From: Blastococcus sp. HT6-30
GTDB lineage: Bacteria > Actinomycetota > Actinomycetes > Mycobacteriales > Geodermatophilaceae
Length of the DNA: 64,000 bases
Direction: 5' to 3'
Assembly (NCBI RefSeq): GCF_039729015.1
Contig: NZ_CP155792.1
Span: forward strand, 1,136,001-1,200,000
In this document: piece by piece, positions 9,623 through 17,812 of the stretch
How the letters are laid out: each line of letters starts with the position of its first letter
Numbering within the stretch: position 1 is the first letter of the stretch
Program-made: the position numbers and the translations under genes
The notes under the pieces: generated by a model
What the model was told of the DNA's origin: nothing
Seen by the model: only the letters and a program-made list of their open reading frames with translations
Databases searched by the model: none

Positions 9623-10327
9623 GTGACATCCGTGTGGTCCTCGCCGGAGCGGCCGGCCTACCCGCACCAGGCGCTGGCCGTGGTGCTGCAGGTCCGCGGG
9701 GGCCGGCTGCACGGGATGCTCTGGCAGCGGGCCAAGGATCCGTTCGCGCGGGCCTGGGCGCTGCCCGGCGGGCCGCTGCTGCCGGAGGAGACCCTCGGCG
9801 CCTCGGTCGGCCGGCAGCTCGCGTCGAAGGTGGAGGTCGCCCAGTTGGCGCACCTCGAGCAGCTGGAGACGCGCAGCGACCCCCACCGCGACCCGCGCAG
9901 CCGCACGGTGGCCACCGCCTACCTCGGGCTGATCCCCGCCGACCTGGACCCCGTGCTGCCCGACGACACGGCGTGGCACCCGGTGGACGCGCTGCCCCGG
10001 ACCGCCTTCGACCACGGCTCGATCGTGGAGTCGGCTCTGGAGCGGCTGCGGGCCAAGCTGTCGTACACCAACATCGCCTTCGCCCTGGCGCCGCCGGCGT
10101 TCTCCATCGCCGAGCTGCGCGAGATCTACGTGGCCGCCCTCGGCTACGAGGTCACGGCGACGAACCTGCAGCGCGTGCTCCTGCGTCGCGGCGTCCTGGA
10201 GGCGACGGGGGAGACGGCGGCCTCCGGGCGGGCAGGTGGCCGGCCGGCGGCGCTCTACCGGTTCGTGACACCGCGCATGGAGGTCACCGACCCGTTCGCC
10301 GTCCTCCGGCCACCGGGCGGGCGCTGA
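9623..10327 (+). CDS. nrtR: NrtR-type Nudix transcriptional regulator of NAD synthesis
   Basis: About 234 residues: an N-terminal Nudix-like domain (LAVVLQVRGGRLHGMLWQR and LPGGPLLPEETL, with a degenerate Nudix box) followed by a C-terminal winged helix with FSIAELREIYVAAL and TNLQRVLLRRG. This is the NrtR architecture, in which ADP-ribose or related NAD metabolites bound by the Nudix domain modulate DNA binding. Divergent position next to nadABC supports a role as its repressor. A 237-residue form could start at ATG 9614, but that ATG is part of a TAGCAT box; GTG 9623 fits a leaderless start and also has AGG upstream. Confidence 0.88.
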   Translation: MTSVWSSPERPAYPHQALAVVLQVRGGRLHGMLWQRAKDPFARAWALPGGPLLPEETLGASVGRQLASKVEVAQLAHLEQLETRSDPHRDPRSRTVATAYLGLIPADLDPVLPDDTAWHPVDALPRTAFDHGSIVESALERLRAKLSYTNIAFALAPPAFSIAELREIYVAALGYEVTATNLQRVLLRRGVLEATGETAASGRAGGRPAALYRFVTPRMEVTDPFAVLRPPGGR

Positions 10328-10465
10328 CGGCGCGCCTCGGCCGCGGCGGCAGCCTCGGGGCGGTCAGCGTGCACCCGTGGAGGCCGTGGTGCTCGGCCCC
10401 CCCCGCCACCGGTGGTCGACGACGCTGATCGCACGGGGTCGAGCCGCCGGGCAGGCGCCGTGCGA

Positions 10466-10508
10466 GCGCGCCCGGCAGGGATCGAACCTGCGACCAAGTG
10501 CTTAGAAG
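10466..10508 (+). repeat. attL: 43-bp direct repeat of tRNA-Arg 3' half
   Basis: Identical over 43 bases to 26397-26439. It matches the tRNA-Arg gene from the anticodon loop to the 3' end plus one base. Flanking bases differ on both sides. It is the left attachment site of the island and not a complete tRNA, because the 5' half is missing. Confidence 0.92.
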
Positions 10509-10937
10509 CTGTAGGGGCCCCAGCGCTGTGCGGCAAGGCATCTTTGCAGGTCGTTGACCGGCAGCTTTCAGCGTGCCGGGCACAATTATCCGGCCACTGG
10601 ATCCGGACAACCGAGGTTTCCTCGCGGCCCAGAATGACCACGCTGAAGGCGGCGGGTCAAGAGGCGCTCTCGGAGGCCAAGCCAGCCACGCTCCTACCCC
10701 CGGTGGGGGTCCCTCCCCGGGTGCTCCACGACGAAGGTGGTCCCGTCGGGGCACTGGGCCTGGAGGAACCAGCCTTGGGCGCCGCCGCAGCTATAGTCGG
10801 TGCGGGCCGGTGGGCTGGCTGGCCCTGGACGGCGACCTCCTCAACCGATCCCCGCGGTCCCGTCGGCCAGGTCCCGAAGCTGCTCGGCCGAACGGCGCGG
10901 TTCCCTGGCGCCTCGCCGCTCGGGGCGGTCGCGCGGG
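10509..10937. other. left end of island, no gene supported
   Basis: 429 bases with no convincing gene. It contains two copies of an ATCCGG motif (TTATCCGG at 10586-10593 and ATCCGGAC at 10601-10608), also present at 26322-26331 next to the integrase start; these could be integrase arm sites. A short minus-strand open stretch around 10700-10800 lacks a start codon. Confidence 0.5.
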
Positions 10938-11627
10938 TCAGTAGAGGTAGCGGTCGATGCCGGAGCCGTGCGCCCAGATGTGGTTCATGCGGTCGGCGGT
11001 GCGGGCGTGGGCGGCTTCCTCGGCGTCAGTGAGCACGCAGTCGGTGCCGAGCGGGGTGGTCCGCAGCCGGGTGATGAGCAGTCGGGTGTCGTCGGTGGGG
11101 GCGAGGTCGAGCAGGCCGGCCAGCCGTGCAAGGAGCGAGACCAGCTCGGTGCGGTCTGTCCGGCGGTAGCCGCTGCCGAGCTGCTCGGCGAAGGTGCTGA
11201 CCAGGTCGGCGATCTCGGGGTTCAGCGCCGAATTCCCGAGTGCCGCGGCGGTTGCAGAGAGGACGTTGATGTCGGCGGTGGGGAGGGTGAGCGCGGTGAG
11301 CGGCGCGTGCTCGTGGCGGCCCTCCGGGGCGAGCAGCCGGCCGCGCCAGGGTTCTCGGGACTGGGTGGGCGCGAGTGCGCTGAGCAGGCGCTGCACGGCG
11401 GCGAGGGCGACCCGGCCGGCGAACGGCGGCGGCAGCCGCAGCGGCTCCGTGCCGGCGCTCGGGTCCTGCCGGTCGTCGTCCTCCCACGTGCCCAGACACA
11501 GCAGGATCTCCTCCAGGGCGCGCAGCGGCGCCAGCGGCTCGCCGTCGAGGTCGACGACGAGCACGGTGCGCTGCCCTGGCGGGGTTTCCTCGCTCGGTCC
11601 GGGGTGACCGGTCGGCTGCTCAGTCAC
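10938..11627 (-). CDS. hypothetical protein of the island
   Basis: 229 residues, mostly acidic and helical in appearance, with no signal peptide, membrane segment or motif that I recognise. It begins at an ATG overlapping the end of the upstream gene by eight bases, so the two form a translational pair. Codon use is high-GC and gene-like. It lies closest to the left end of the element and is probably transcribed leftward with the two genes upstream (excisionase-like and HTH-like). Function unknown; element maintenance or accessory cargo are both possible. Confidence 0.7.
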   Translation of the reverse strand: MTEQPTGHPGPSEETPPGQRTVLVVDLDGEPLAPLRALEEILLCLGTWEDDDRQDPSAGTEPLRLPPPFAGRVALAAVQRLLSALAPTQSREPWRGRLLAPEGRHEHAPLTALTLPTADINVLSATAAALGNSALNPEIADLVSTFAEQLGSGYRRTDRTELVSLLARLAGLLDLAPTDDTRLLITRLRTTPLGTDCVLTDAEEAAHARTADRMNHIWAHGSGIDRYLY

Positions 11628-12276
11628 GGACGGACCACCGCTCGGTGGCCGACCGGCCGGTCATGCCGGTGACCCGGCCGATGTCGGCCCACGAGGCTCC
11701 GGCGGCGAGTGCGGCGCGCACCGCCTCGTCCAGCGCCCGGGCTGCGGCGGCCTGCCGGGCGGCGGTCGCCTCGACGTCCTCGAGGGCTTGCCATCCGGCG
11801 ATGTGCCGGAGCCAGTCCTGCCGCACCCGGTTCTCGTCGGCGGCTTCCAGATCGGCCCACGGGCCGGTGACGGCCAGCCGCTGCGCCGCAGGGTCGGCCA
11901 GCTCCGGTGGTACGCGGGTCCAGGGGGTGCCGCGCCAGCCGCAGGTGCAGCCGGCGACCCAGCCGACGACCGCGGCATCGGGGAGCCAGTCCTCGGCCTG
12001 CTCGGTCACCTCCAGGCCAACCTCGCCGCTGGTGGGGGGGTGCACGATCCCGTCGCCGCGTAGAAGCGTGCCGTCGGACCAGATGCCCTCGGCGGTGGAG
12101 CCGTCGCGGTAGGTCAGCCGTACCCGGTCGCCGTCGCACGGTTCGTCGCCGGGCCGGCGGGCGATCAGTACCCCGCGGGCGCTGCTGGAGCCGGCGCCTT
12201 GCGCGCCGTCGGCGAACAAGGGCACCACCCAGCCTTCGTGCTCCTGGTCGTCCACGACCGGTCCTATCCATCCCAT
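11620..12276 (-). CDS. hypothetical protein with C-terminal HTH-like segment
   Basis: 218 residues from ATG 12276, which has a strong Shine-Dalgarno sequence (GAGGAGGAG) just upstream. The N-terminal half carries basic/hydrophobic strands (VRLTYRDGSTAEGIW) and a cysteine-containing GCTCGWRGTPW. The C-terminus, GASWADIGRVTGMTGRSA, resembles a helix-turn-helix of the sigma-region-4/resolvase kind, suggesting DNA binding. It overlaps the following gene by eight bases. Similar small proteins accompany actinobacterial integrative elements, but I cannot assign a function. Confidence 0.7.
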   Translation of the reverse strand: MGWIGPVVDDQEHEGWVVPLFADGAQGAGSSSARGVLIARRPGDEPCDGDRVRLTYRDGSTAEGIWSDGTLLRGDGIVHPPTSGEVGLEVTEQAEDWLPDAAVVGWVAGCTCGWRGTPWTRVPPELADPAAQRLAVTGPWADLEAADENRVRQDWLRHIAGWQALEDVEATAARQAAAARALDEAVRAALAAGASWADIGRVTGMTGRSATERWSVRD

Positions 12277-12452
12277 CGCTCCTCCTCTCGGTGATGTGAG
12301 CGTCGCCGTTCCGGCGCCTGCAGTGGCCTGTCCTGTTCGGTTCTGTGGACGGCCGTCGTTGTCCACAGCCGGGGGGCCACCAGGCCGCACCGTGCGCCCG
12401 CAGTCCGATGCGGCCCCGTGTCCGGTCCAGCCGCTCTCCGCCAGGCGCGGGG

Positions 12453-12662
12453 CTATCGGCGCGGGGCCTGGTCGGCTTGTGCGTCGATCCAGCAGCGCAA
12501 ATCGGCGCGGCGGTAGAGGACGCGCCGGCCGAGTCGGAAGCTGTTCGGGCCGGTGCCGAGGTGTCGCCAGTAGCGGAGGGTGGCGACTGGGGCGCGGAGC
12601 ACGTCCGCGGCCTCGGTGATGGTGAGCAGTTCGGGCTCGTGGTCGTCGGTGGGGTCGGGCAT
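12453..12662 (-). CDS. excisionase-like AlpA/MerR-type HTH protein (left copy)
   Basis: 69 residues from ATG 12662. It shows a winged helix-turn-helix of the excisionase/MerR class: LLTITEAADVLRAPVATLRYWR, then SFRLGRRVLYRRADLRCWI. Such proteins bend DNA and direct integrase toward excision, or act as small regulators. A paralogue of exactly the same length lies at 24763-24972 near the other end in opposite orientation, and the upstream DNA of both is also similar. A longer reading from 12719 has no extra homology. It is the first gene of the leftward trio. Confidence 0.85.
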   Translation of the reverse strand: MPDPTDDHEPELLTITEAADVLRAPVATLRYWRHLGTGPNSFRLGRRVLYRRADLRCWIDAQADQAPRR

Positions 12663-12705
12663 GGCTGGCTCCCGGAGGCGGTCGGTGGTGGGCGGTGGTC
12701 TCACC

Positions 12706-12727
12706 ACAGAAGGCGCCATTTCGGGCC
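12706..12727 (-). promoter_or_regulatory. conserved block upstream of left excisionase gene
   Basis: On the minus strand it reads with core GCGCCTTCTGT and matches 24701-24722 except for two mismatches over 22 bases. It ends 43 bases before the start codon, against 40 bases for the other copy. Shared promoter, operator or excisionase binding site. Confidence 0.55.
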
Positions 12728-13055
12728 CGGTGGTGACACCTCACAGCCAGCCTTGACCGGATGTCTCCGGTTGTTCTCCTGTAGCGGCCGTTCCTGGCAC
12801 GTCACCTGCCAGCGATGGAGCCCCTGCATCTGCCGGCGCCGGGGGGCCGCCGGGACAGCCGGTGGACGGCCCCCGGTCCTGCGGCTGGGTTATGTCCCGT
12901 CCCGATCAGGGGGTCTCCCGGGACCACCTCCAGTTTCGGCCGGTGCCCGGTTGTCCGCCGCGGCGCTGTCCCTGGCCGAGCTGCTCCGCCCCGCGCTTGT
13001 GAGGCACGTTCTCCGGTAGGCCGACGACAGTCGGGGGACCCGTGTTCGCACAGGG

Positions 13056-13124
13056 ACTGGAGGACCACTGGAGGTTCGCGGCTGACCTGGGGTTCCTCCA
13101 GTTGTCCTCCTGTTGTCCTCCAGT
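13056..13124. repeat. two-armed 11-bp iteron array
   Basis: Left arm: ACTGGAGG at 13056-13063 and 13067-13074. Right arm, inverted: CCTCCAGT at 13095-13102, CCTCCTGT at 13106-13113 (one mismatch) and CCTCCAGT at 13117-13124. Spacing within each arm is exactly 11 bases, about one helical turn, so bound proteins would line up on one face. The arms are separated by 20 bases. Confidence 0.8.
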
Positions 13125-13533
13125 CAGCCGGTGCAGGCGCGGGCATCGGGGGGCTCGGGTGCAATTGGTCCCGGTGGACGACGGCTCCTGTCCACGACAT
13201 CCGGACCGACGCCCTCGGGCGGGCGCTGGCCTGGCCACGGTCGACACATGGCGCACGACACCGCACCTCGAGCATGGCGAGACGGCGGAGCCCGTGATCG
13301 GTCCGCCAGCGGCTGGTGCCGCGTGTCGGGTGACCAGGGGTCCCTGACCGGTGAGCGCGTCAAATGCAACGTCGCGCCGCGGTCGCTGGGGGAGGGCAGG
13401 AGCGCCCTTCGGGCCACGCTGCGCGTGGCGCCGGCTGCGCCGTCGTCAAGGTCCGCCTGCGGCGGGCTGTGCTTGCTGGTCCCCCGACCCGTCCGGCAGC
13501 TCAGCGTAGGGGCCTCTCGCGCCGTCTCCTCCC

Positions 13534-13595
13534 GACCGGACCAAGATCCTTCCGCCCTTCGGGCGCTGCGCTGCGGAAGCAGTCTTGGTCCGGTC
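13534..13595. repeat. large two-stage stem-loop upstream of ardC-like gene
   Basis: Outer arms of 13 perfect base pairs (GACCGGACCAAGA at 13534-13546 with its complement at 13583-13595) enclose an inner 7-bp stem (13549-13555 with 13573-13579). It lies 128 bases before the ardC-like gene. Candidate single-strand origin, oriT or terminator. Confidence 0.6.
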
Positions 13596-13723
13596 GTCCC
13601 CCGCCGTCGCTCCCGGCCCCTGAGCAGAGCTCTGTGCCGGACGGGCCGGGGGAATGGGTGGCAGGACACCTACTCCGTAGTCCCTCCCGTACCGGTGTCG
13701 GCTCCAGTTCCGGGAGGGTCCAG

Positions 13724-14845
13724 ATGACCAGCACCAGCAGCACAACCAGCAGCGCGGCAAGCGGCACGAGCAGCAGTCGCACCGGCAGGGGAAGCCGGAG
13801 TCGGCGACCGCAGCTGAGTCCGGCGCAGCGGGAGGCAGCCGACGCCGCGCGGGCGGCGAAGATCGCCGCCCTGCACGACCAGATCGGCGAGCGCGTCGAG
13901 CAGCTGGCCGCCGATCCGCAGTGGCGGGCGATGCTCGATGCCGCCGCCAAGTTCCACACCTACAGCCTGGGCAACCAGCTGCTAATCGAGCTGCAGGCCG
14001 CGCGGCTCGGCTTCAGCCCCACCCGCGTGGCCGGGTTCACCACCTGGAAGGCTCTGGGCCGCAGCGTGGTCAAGGGATCCACCGGACTCGCCGTCCTGGC
14101 CCCCTGCACCTACACGCCCAAGGACACCCGAGCCGACACCGGGACCGGGCAGGACACCCGTGGGGCCGCCGCCACGACGGCGGCGGGGACGGCGGGGGAG
14201 CCGGCCGGTGGGGACGCCGACCTGTCGGCCCGGGGGCGGGTGCTGCGCGGGTTCCGGGTCGCGCACGTCTTCGACGTCTCCCAGACCGAGGGCGACCCGC
14301 TGCCCGACATCGCGCCCGAGCTGCTGACCGGTGACGCCCCCGCCGCCCTGTGGGTAGCGCTGGCCGCGCAGGTCGCCGCGCACGGCTACACGCTGAGCCG
14401 CGAGGACTGCGGGCAGGCCAACGGCCTCACTGACCCGGCCACCCGCACCGTCCGGGTCCGCCCGGACGTCGCCGACGCGCAGGCGGTCAAGACCCTCGCC
14501 CACGAACTGGCGCATATCGAGTGCGGGCACACCGCCGATGGCTATGACTACCGGGGCTGCCGCGGGCGGGCGGAGGCCGAGGCCGAGTCGGTCGCCTACA
14601 TCGTCACCGCCTGGGCCGGGCTGGACGCCGGCGCCTACACCGTCCCCTACGTCGCCGCCTGGGCGGCCGGGGACGTCGACGTCGTCCGCGCCGCCGCGGC
14701 CACGGTGACCGCTGCCGCCCGCCGCATCCTCGACCACCTCGATGGCGCCGAGGGCGCCGAGGACACGCCGGGGGATGGGGAAACCGCCCCGCCTGACGGA
14801 CCGGTCGCGCAGCCCGGGGGCGCCCGCGTCCTCGCCACTGCCTGA
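13724..14845 (+). CDS. ArdC-like ssDNA-binding/metallopeptidase-domain protein
   Basis: About 373 residues. After a low-complexity basic Ser/Thr tail come the ArdC N-terminal features (FHTYSLGNQLLIELQA, FTTWKALGR, KGSTGLAVLAP) known to bind single-stranded DNA, then a zinc-metallopeptidase segment HELAHIECGH (about 260-269) with a downstream EAEAESVAY helix. ArdC proteins protect incoming plasmid DNA from host restriction, which fits a mobile element. ATG 13724 has GGGAGGG at 13712-13718; a longer frame upstream passes through the structured non-coding DNA. The ParB-like gene follows closely, so the two are likely one operon. Confidence 0.85.
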   Translation: MTSTSSTTSSAASGTSSSRTGRGSRSRRPQLSPAQREAADAARAAKIAALHDQIGERVEQLAADPQWRAMLDAAAKFHTYSLGNQLLIELQAARLGFSPTRVAGFTTWKALGRSVVKGSTGLAVLAPCTYTPKDTRADTGTGQDTRGAAATTAAGTAGEPAGGDADLSARGRVLRGFRVAHVFDVSQTEGDPLPDIAPELLTGDAPAALWVALAAQVAAHGYTLSREDCGQANGLTDPATRTVRVRPDVADAQAVKTLAHELAHIECGHTADGYDYRGCRGRAEAEAESVAYIVTAWAGLDAGAYTVPYVAAWAAGDVDVVRAAAATVTAAARRILDHLDGAEGAEDTPGDGETAPPDGPVAQPGGARVLATA

Positions 14846-14942
14846 CCGGGGAGAGCGCGACATGCCCGCCACCAGCACCCCCGCCGACAGCACCCCCACC
14901 GAGAGCACCGCCACCCCGCAGAGCATCGAAGGAGAACCAGCC

Positions 14943-16541
14943 ATGACCACCGCCACGACAGTTGCCGCTCTGACCACCGGCCGGGAGGACACGCCCGACG
15001 AGCCGTCCGCGACCGAAAACGCCCGACGTGCCGGGATCGAGCAGCGCGAGACCGAGCACGTCGACCTGGCCGGCGCCGGCAGCGCAGGCGGCGGGACAGC
15101 CGACGACGGCGGGCAGGCACACCGGCTGGTGTGGCTGGACCCCCGGGAGCTGGCCGTGCACCCCCGCAACATCCGCGACGACCTCGGCGACCTGTCCGGG
15201 CTGGCCGACTCCATCGCCGCCCAGGGCGTGCTGGAGGCCCTCACCGTGATCCCGCACGCCGCCGCCGACGGGACGCCGGGCCATCAGCTTGTGGCTGGGC
15301 ACCGCCGGGCTGCCGCCGCGGTCCTCGCCGGCCTCACCACGGTGCCGTGCGTGCTGCGCCCCGACCTTGCCCTCGACCGTGACGCCACCGACGGCGACCG
15401 GGCCGCCCAGGCCGGGCACGTGGGCGCGATGATGGCCGAGAACCTGCACCGCCGGGGCCTGTCCGCGGTGGAGGAAGCCCGCGGCGTGCAGGCAATGCTC
15501 GACCTCGGCGTGCCGCTGACCAGGGTCGCCAAGTCCACCGGGTTGGGCCGGCTGGACGGCGACACCGCCGCCGCGGTCGCCGCTGCCGGACTGACCCTGG
15601 ACCAGGCCGCCGCCGTCGCCGTCTACGCCGGCGACCCCGACACCACCGCCGCCCTGATCGCGTCAGCGGGGGAGGGACCCGGGCAGTTCGCCCACGCACT
15701 GACCCGCGCCAAGCAGGCGAAGCAGGAAGCGGAGCAGGCAGCCGCCCTACTGGCCGAGCTGACCGCCGCCGGGCGCACCGTCCTGGACGAGGACACCGGC
15801 CGCGCCGCCACCCGGGTGGCCAACCTCGAGCACGACGGCTCGCCGCTGACCGCCGACGGCCACGCCGGCTGCCCCGGCTCCGCGGTCTACGTCTGCACCA
15901 CCGGCTGGCAGGGACCGCAGCCGGTCGAGGTGTGCACCGACCCGGCCGGCAACGGCCACCGCGCCCGCTGGACGGCCACCGCCCTGCCCACCAACGCAGC
16001 AGCCGAGGAACCCAGCGAGGCCGAACGGGAGGCCGCCTCGGCCGAGCGGCGGACCACCATCGAGAACAACAAGGCGATGGCGGCGGCGGACGAGACCCGC
16101 CGGGAGTGGATCAAGGGCCTGCTGCAGCGCAAGACCCCACCCAAGGGCCCGCTGCGGTTCGCCGTCGAAACCATGGCCGCCGACCCCCGGGCACTGTCCC
16201 GGTGGCTGTCCGGGCGACCCAACCGGGCCCAGGACTCCGCCGCCGCCGACCTCGGCATCGACGCCCCCGGCCAGTGGTGGGCCACCCCGGACAAGCCCGC
16301 GCTCACGCTGACCAGCGGCGAACACGTGCCCGACGCCCGGCTCCCCGTGGCGCTGCTGGCCCACATCGCCGGCGCCATCGAGTCCGGCCTGCACCGCCAG
16401 TCCTGGCGCAACCCCGGCGCCGGTGACGCCCGCTGGCTGCGGTTCCTGGCCTCCTGCGGCTACACACTCGCCGACATCGAACAACAGATCATCGACGCCG
16501 CCGACCAACCCACCGCCGACCCCGCACCCGGCGCCAGCTGA
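14943..16541 (+). CDS. ParB/Spo0J-family N-terminal domain protein
   Basis: About 532 residues. A ParB-type nucleotide-binding domain is clear: LVWLDPRELAVHPRN, LADSIAAQGVLEALTV and GHRRAAA (about 118-124), followed by AENLHRRGLSAVEEARG and a helix-turn-helix region with VPLTRVAKSTGL. The C-terminal half is long, alanine-rich and contains GCPGSAVYVCTTGWQG. Known roles are DNA segregation or regulation by spreading from a centromere site; the 13056 array would be an obvious candidate site. ATG 14943 has an ideal AAGGAG at 14930-14935. An alternative ATG at 14862, with GGGGAGAG, would add a 27-residue low-complexity tail. No ParA partner is visible in the island. Confidence 0.82.
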   Translation: MTTATTVAALTTGREDTPDEPSATENARRAGIEQRETEHVDLAGAGSAGGGTADDGGQAHRLVWLDPRELAVHPRNIRDDLGDLSGLADSIAAQGVLEALTVIPHAAADGTPGHQLVAGHRRAAAAVLAGLTTVPCVLRPDLALDRDATDGDRAAQAGHVGAMMAENLHRRGLSAVEEARGVQAMLDLGVPLTRVAKSTGLGRLDGDTAAAVAAAGLTLDQAAAVAVYAGDPDTTAALIASAGEGPGQFAHALTRAKQAKQEAEQAAALLAELTAAGRTVLDEDTGRAATRVANLEHDGSPLTADGHAGCPGSAVYVCTTGWQGPQPVEVCTDPAGNGHRARWTATALPTNAAAEEPSEAEREAASAERRTTIENNKAMAAADETRREWIKGLLQRKTPPKGPLRFAVETMAADPRALSRWLSGRPNRAQDSAAADLGIDAPGQWWATPDKPALTLTSGEHVPDARLPVALLAHIAGAIESGLHRQSWRNPGAGDARWLRFLASCGYTLADIEQQIIDAADQPTADPAPGAS

Positions 16542-16554
16542 CCGTCGTCCGGCT

Positions 16555-16577
16555 GCCCCCGCACGCCCCGCGGGGGC
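16555..16577 (+). terminator. hairpin after parB-like gene
   Basis: Perfect 8-bp arms GCCCCCGC (16555-16562) and GCGGGGGC (16570-16577) with a 7-base loop, 14 bases after the stop codon. Confidence 0.55.
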
Positions 16578-16811
16578 GGCCACGCCGAGGCGGGGGCCGG
16601 TTTCATGTGGCCAGCCGGCGGCGGGGGGCGCGCGAGGCCCCGCCGCTGGCGCGTCGAGACCAACCGTCAGCAAGCTGCCGGCGGGCCTGCCGGCCCGACG
16701 CGCTCACCCACCCCGCGACCGCTGCCCGACACCCGCGCCGACGGCCGCGCCTGTCAGACCCCATCGGCACACTCACCCCCGACCCCCGCTGGCCGGGAGA
16801 GGGAGAACCCA

Positions 16812-17009
16812 GTGATCTTCGAACTCAGAGCCGCCGACCTCGACCCGGTCGGCGTGGAGAACGCCCTGCTGCGCGCCGCCCTCGGCGACTACTCCGACGA
16901 GGCCGCGATCCTCCTGCTGATCACCTCCGGCCACTGGCTGCCGCAGCTGCAGCACGCCGGGCTGATCACCATCGAAGGGGTTTCAGGCTGTCGCGGCGTA
17001 CAACGATGA
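16812..17009 (+). CDS. small hypothetical protein, probably truncated
   Basis: 65 residues from GTG 16812, preceded by the purine-rich ribosome-binding sequence GGGAGAGGGAGA. The first 55 residues, including GDYSDEAAILLLITSGHWLP, read like the start of a longer protein found in related actinobacterial elements (from memory). After GLITIEG the sequence changes character and stops within 11 codons. The break near 16975 coincides with the left border of the lower-GC insertion, so the gene was probably cut by it. Function unknown. Confidence 0.5.
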   Translation: MIFELRAADLDPVGVENALLRAALGDYSDEAAILLLITSGHWLPQLQHAGLITIEGVSGCRGVQR

Positions 17010-17149
17010 CCTGCCCCCTGGATGGGCTTACATCACCATGTTCGTCACCGGCGGCGCTCGGGCAGAGGCACCGGAAAGGCACTCATGATCGCGACCACGA
17101 GGAACTGCAATCAATCGCCGGCTGCTGATGCTGCGTGCTGTCGTTCGCG

Positions 17150-17713
17150 TTAGTCCGCAGGCACGGGAGGAGCTGTACCAACCTCTATTGGCACACCCGT
17201 CTCCCGGGATAGGCGCGTTTCTAGCTCCTCGACCGTGCCGTCCAATTCGTCGGCAGCAACTTCCACGCGAATGCTGGAACCGTCGGCGCGCGGGATCGCC
17301 GCCCGCACCGCGGACTCGGTAGCAAGCAGCCGGCGTGCCGTTTCGCGGAGGATCTTCGGCGAGTACGTCGTGCTAACCACTTCGATGACCACTCCAGGGT
17401 GATCCTGGACTACCTCGTCAAGGACGCCAGCTGGCGCCTCGCCATGCCAGTAGAGCCTCAGCTTCTCGGTATCCTTGAGGAGCTCGATCGCGGAGAACTG
17501 GCGTCGATCGCCGAGTGCGTTCGTTATGGCGTGGGCCGCACTCGACAAGTCATCTGAGGTAGCCGTCCCTGGCTCACCAAATGCGGCTACTTTGATTTCT
17601 TCAGACGGAGTAGCCGGAGGTTGGGCAGAATTCTGTTGGGTGGCGCAGGCTGCTGATGACATCACTCCTGCGAGGATGAGCGCTACGGTGAATCGCGCTG
17701 TGCGTGTCCGCAT
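17150..17713 (-). CDS. lipoprotein resembling the propeptide of the adjacent protease
   Basis: 187 residues with a type II signal peptide: basic N-terminus, hydrophobic stretch and a lipobox-like SSAAC with the modified cysteine at about 23. The mature part matches the N-terminal pro-region of the protease encoded just upstream: YWHG (88-91 versus 113-116) and LRETARRLLA (122-131 versus LREAARRLLA 146-155) at nearly equal spacing, with RADGSSIRVEV versus RYDGSGLAVSL after it. No protease catalytic domain is present. I infer a membrane-anchored, free-standing propeptide relative acting in trans as an inhibitor or folding helper. TACTGT seven bases upstream of ATG 17713 suggests its own leaderless promoter after the preceding terminator. 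Confidence 0.8.
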   Translation of the reverse strand: MRTRTARFTVALILAGVMSSAACATQQNSAQPPATPSEEIKVAAFGEPGTATSDDLSSAAHAITNALGDRRQFSAIELLKDTEKLRLYWHGEAPAGVLDEVVQDHPGVVIEVVSTTYSPKILRETARRLLATESAVRAAIPRADGSSIRVEVAADELDGTVEELETRLSRETGVPIEVGTAPPVPAD

Positions 17714-17741
17714 GTGTTGACAGTACTCCCTTGGAGACGGG

Positions 17742-17784
17742 GGGAGGGGTGAGCCCGGCTACTCTGGGCCAGCTCACCCCTCCC
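17742..17784 (-). terminator. terminator of the secreted protease gene
   Basis: Perfect 13-bp arms (17742-17754 and 17772-17784) with a 17-base loop lie 28 bases after the protease stop codon and before the lipoprotein gene, so the two genes are probably separate transcripts. Confidence 0.65.
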
Positions 17785-17812
17785 TGTCTTGGATCCCTGT
17801 CTTGGGAACAGC

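Larger units (their letters stand above)
12663..13723. other. 1-kb non-coding region, candidate replication/transfer origin
   Basis: No gene here is convincing on either strand. It separates leftward and rightward gene sets and contains a conserved block before the left excisionase gene, a five-unit 11-bp-period repeat array (13056-13124) and a 62-base stem-loop (13534-13595), plus smaller hairpins such as CCACGC-TGC-GCGTGG near 13419. The concentration of repeats and structure suggests an origin of replication, transfer or partition; that is inference. Confidence 0.55.

Noticed and set aside
10466-10508. A second tRNA-Arg gene at the left end of the island.
   Set aside because: Only the 3' half from the anticodon loop on is present, and the following bases cannot form the D-arm or 5' acceptor; it is an att duplicate.
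10690-10830. A minus-strand stretch encoding something like YSCGGAQGWFLQAQCPDG.
   Set aside because: The open stretch is bounded upstream by a TGA and has no ATG, GTG or TTG start; too short to support a gene.
12800-13350. Several overlapping open frames of 100-160 codons on both strands.
   Set aside because: None begins with a ribosome-binding site or shows a recognisable domain; long open frames are expected by chance at this GC content, and the region holds repeats instead.
13364-13723. A 120-residue N-terminal extension of the ArdC-like protein.
   Set aside because: It would run through the 62-base stem-loop with no homology, whereas ATG 13724 has a good ribosome-binding site.
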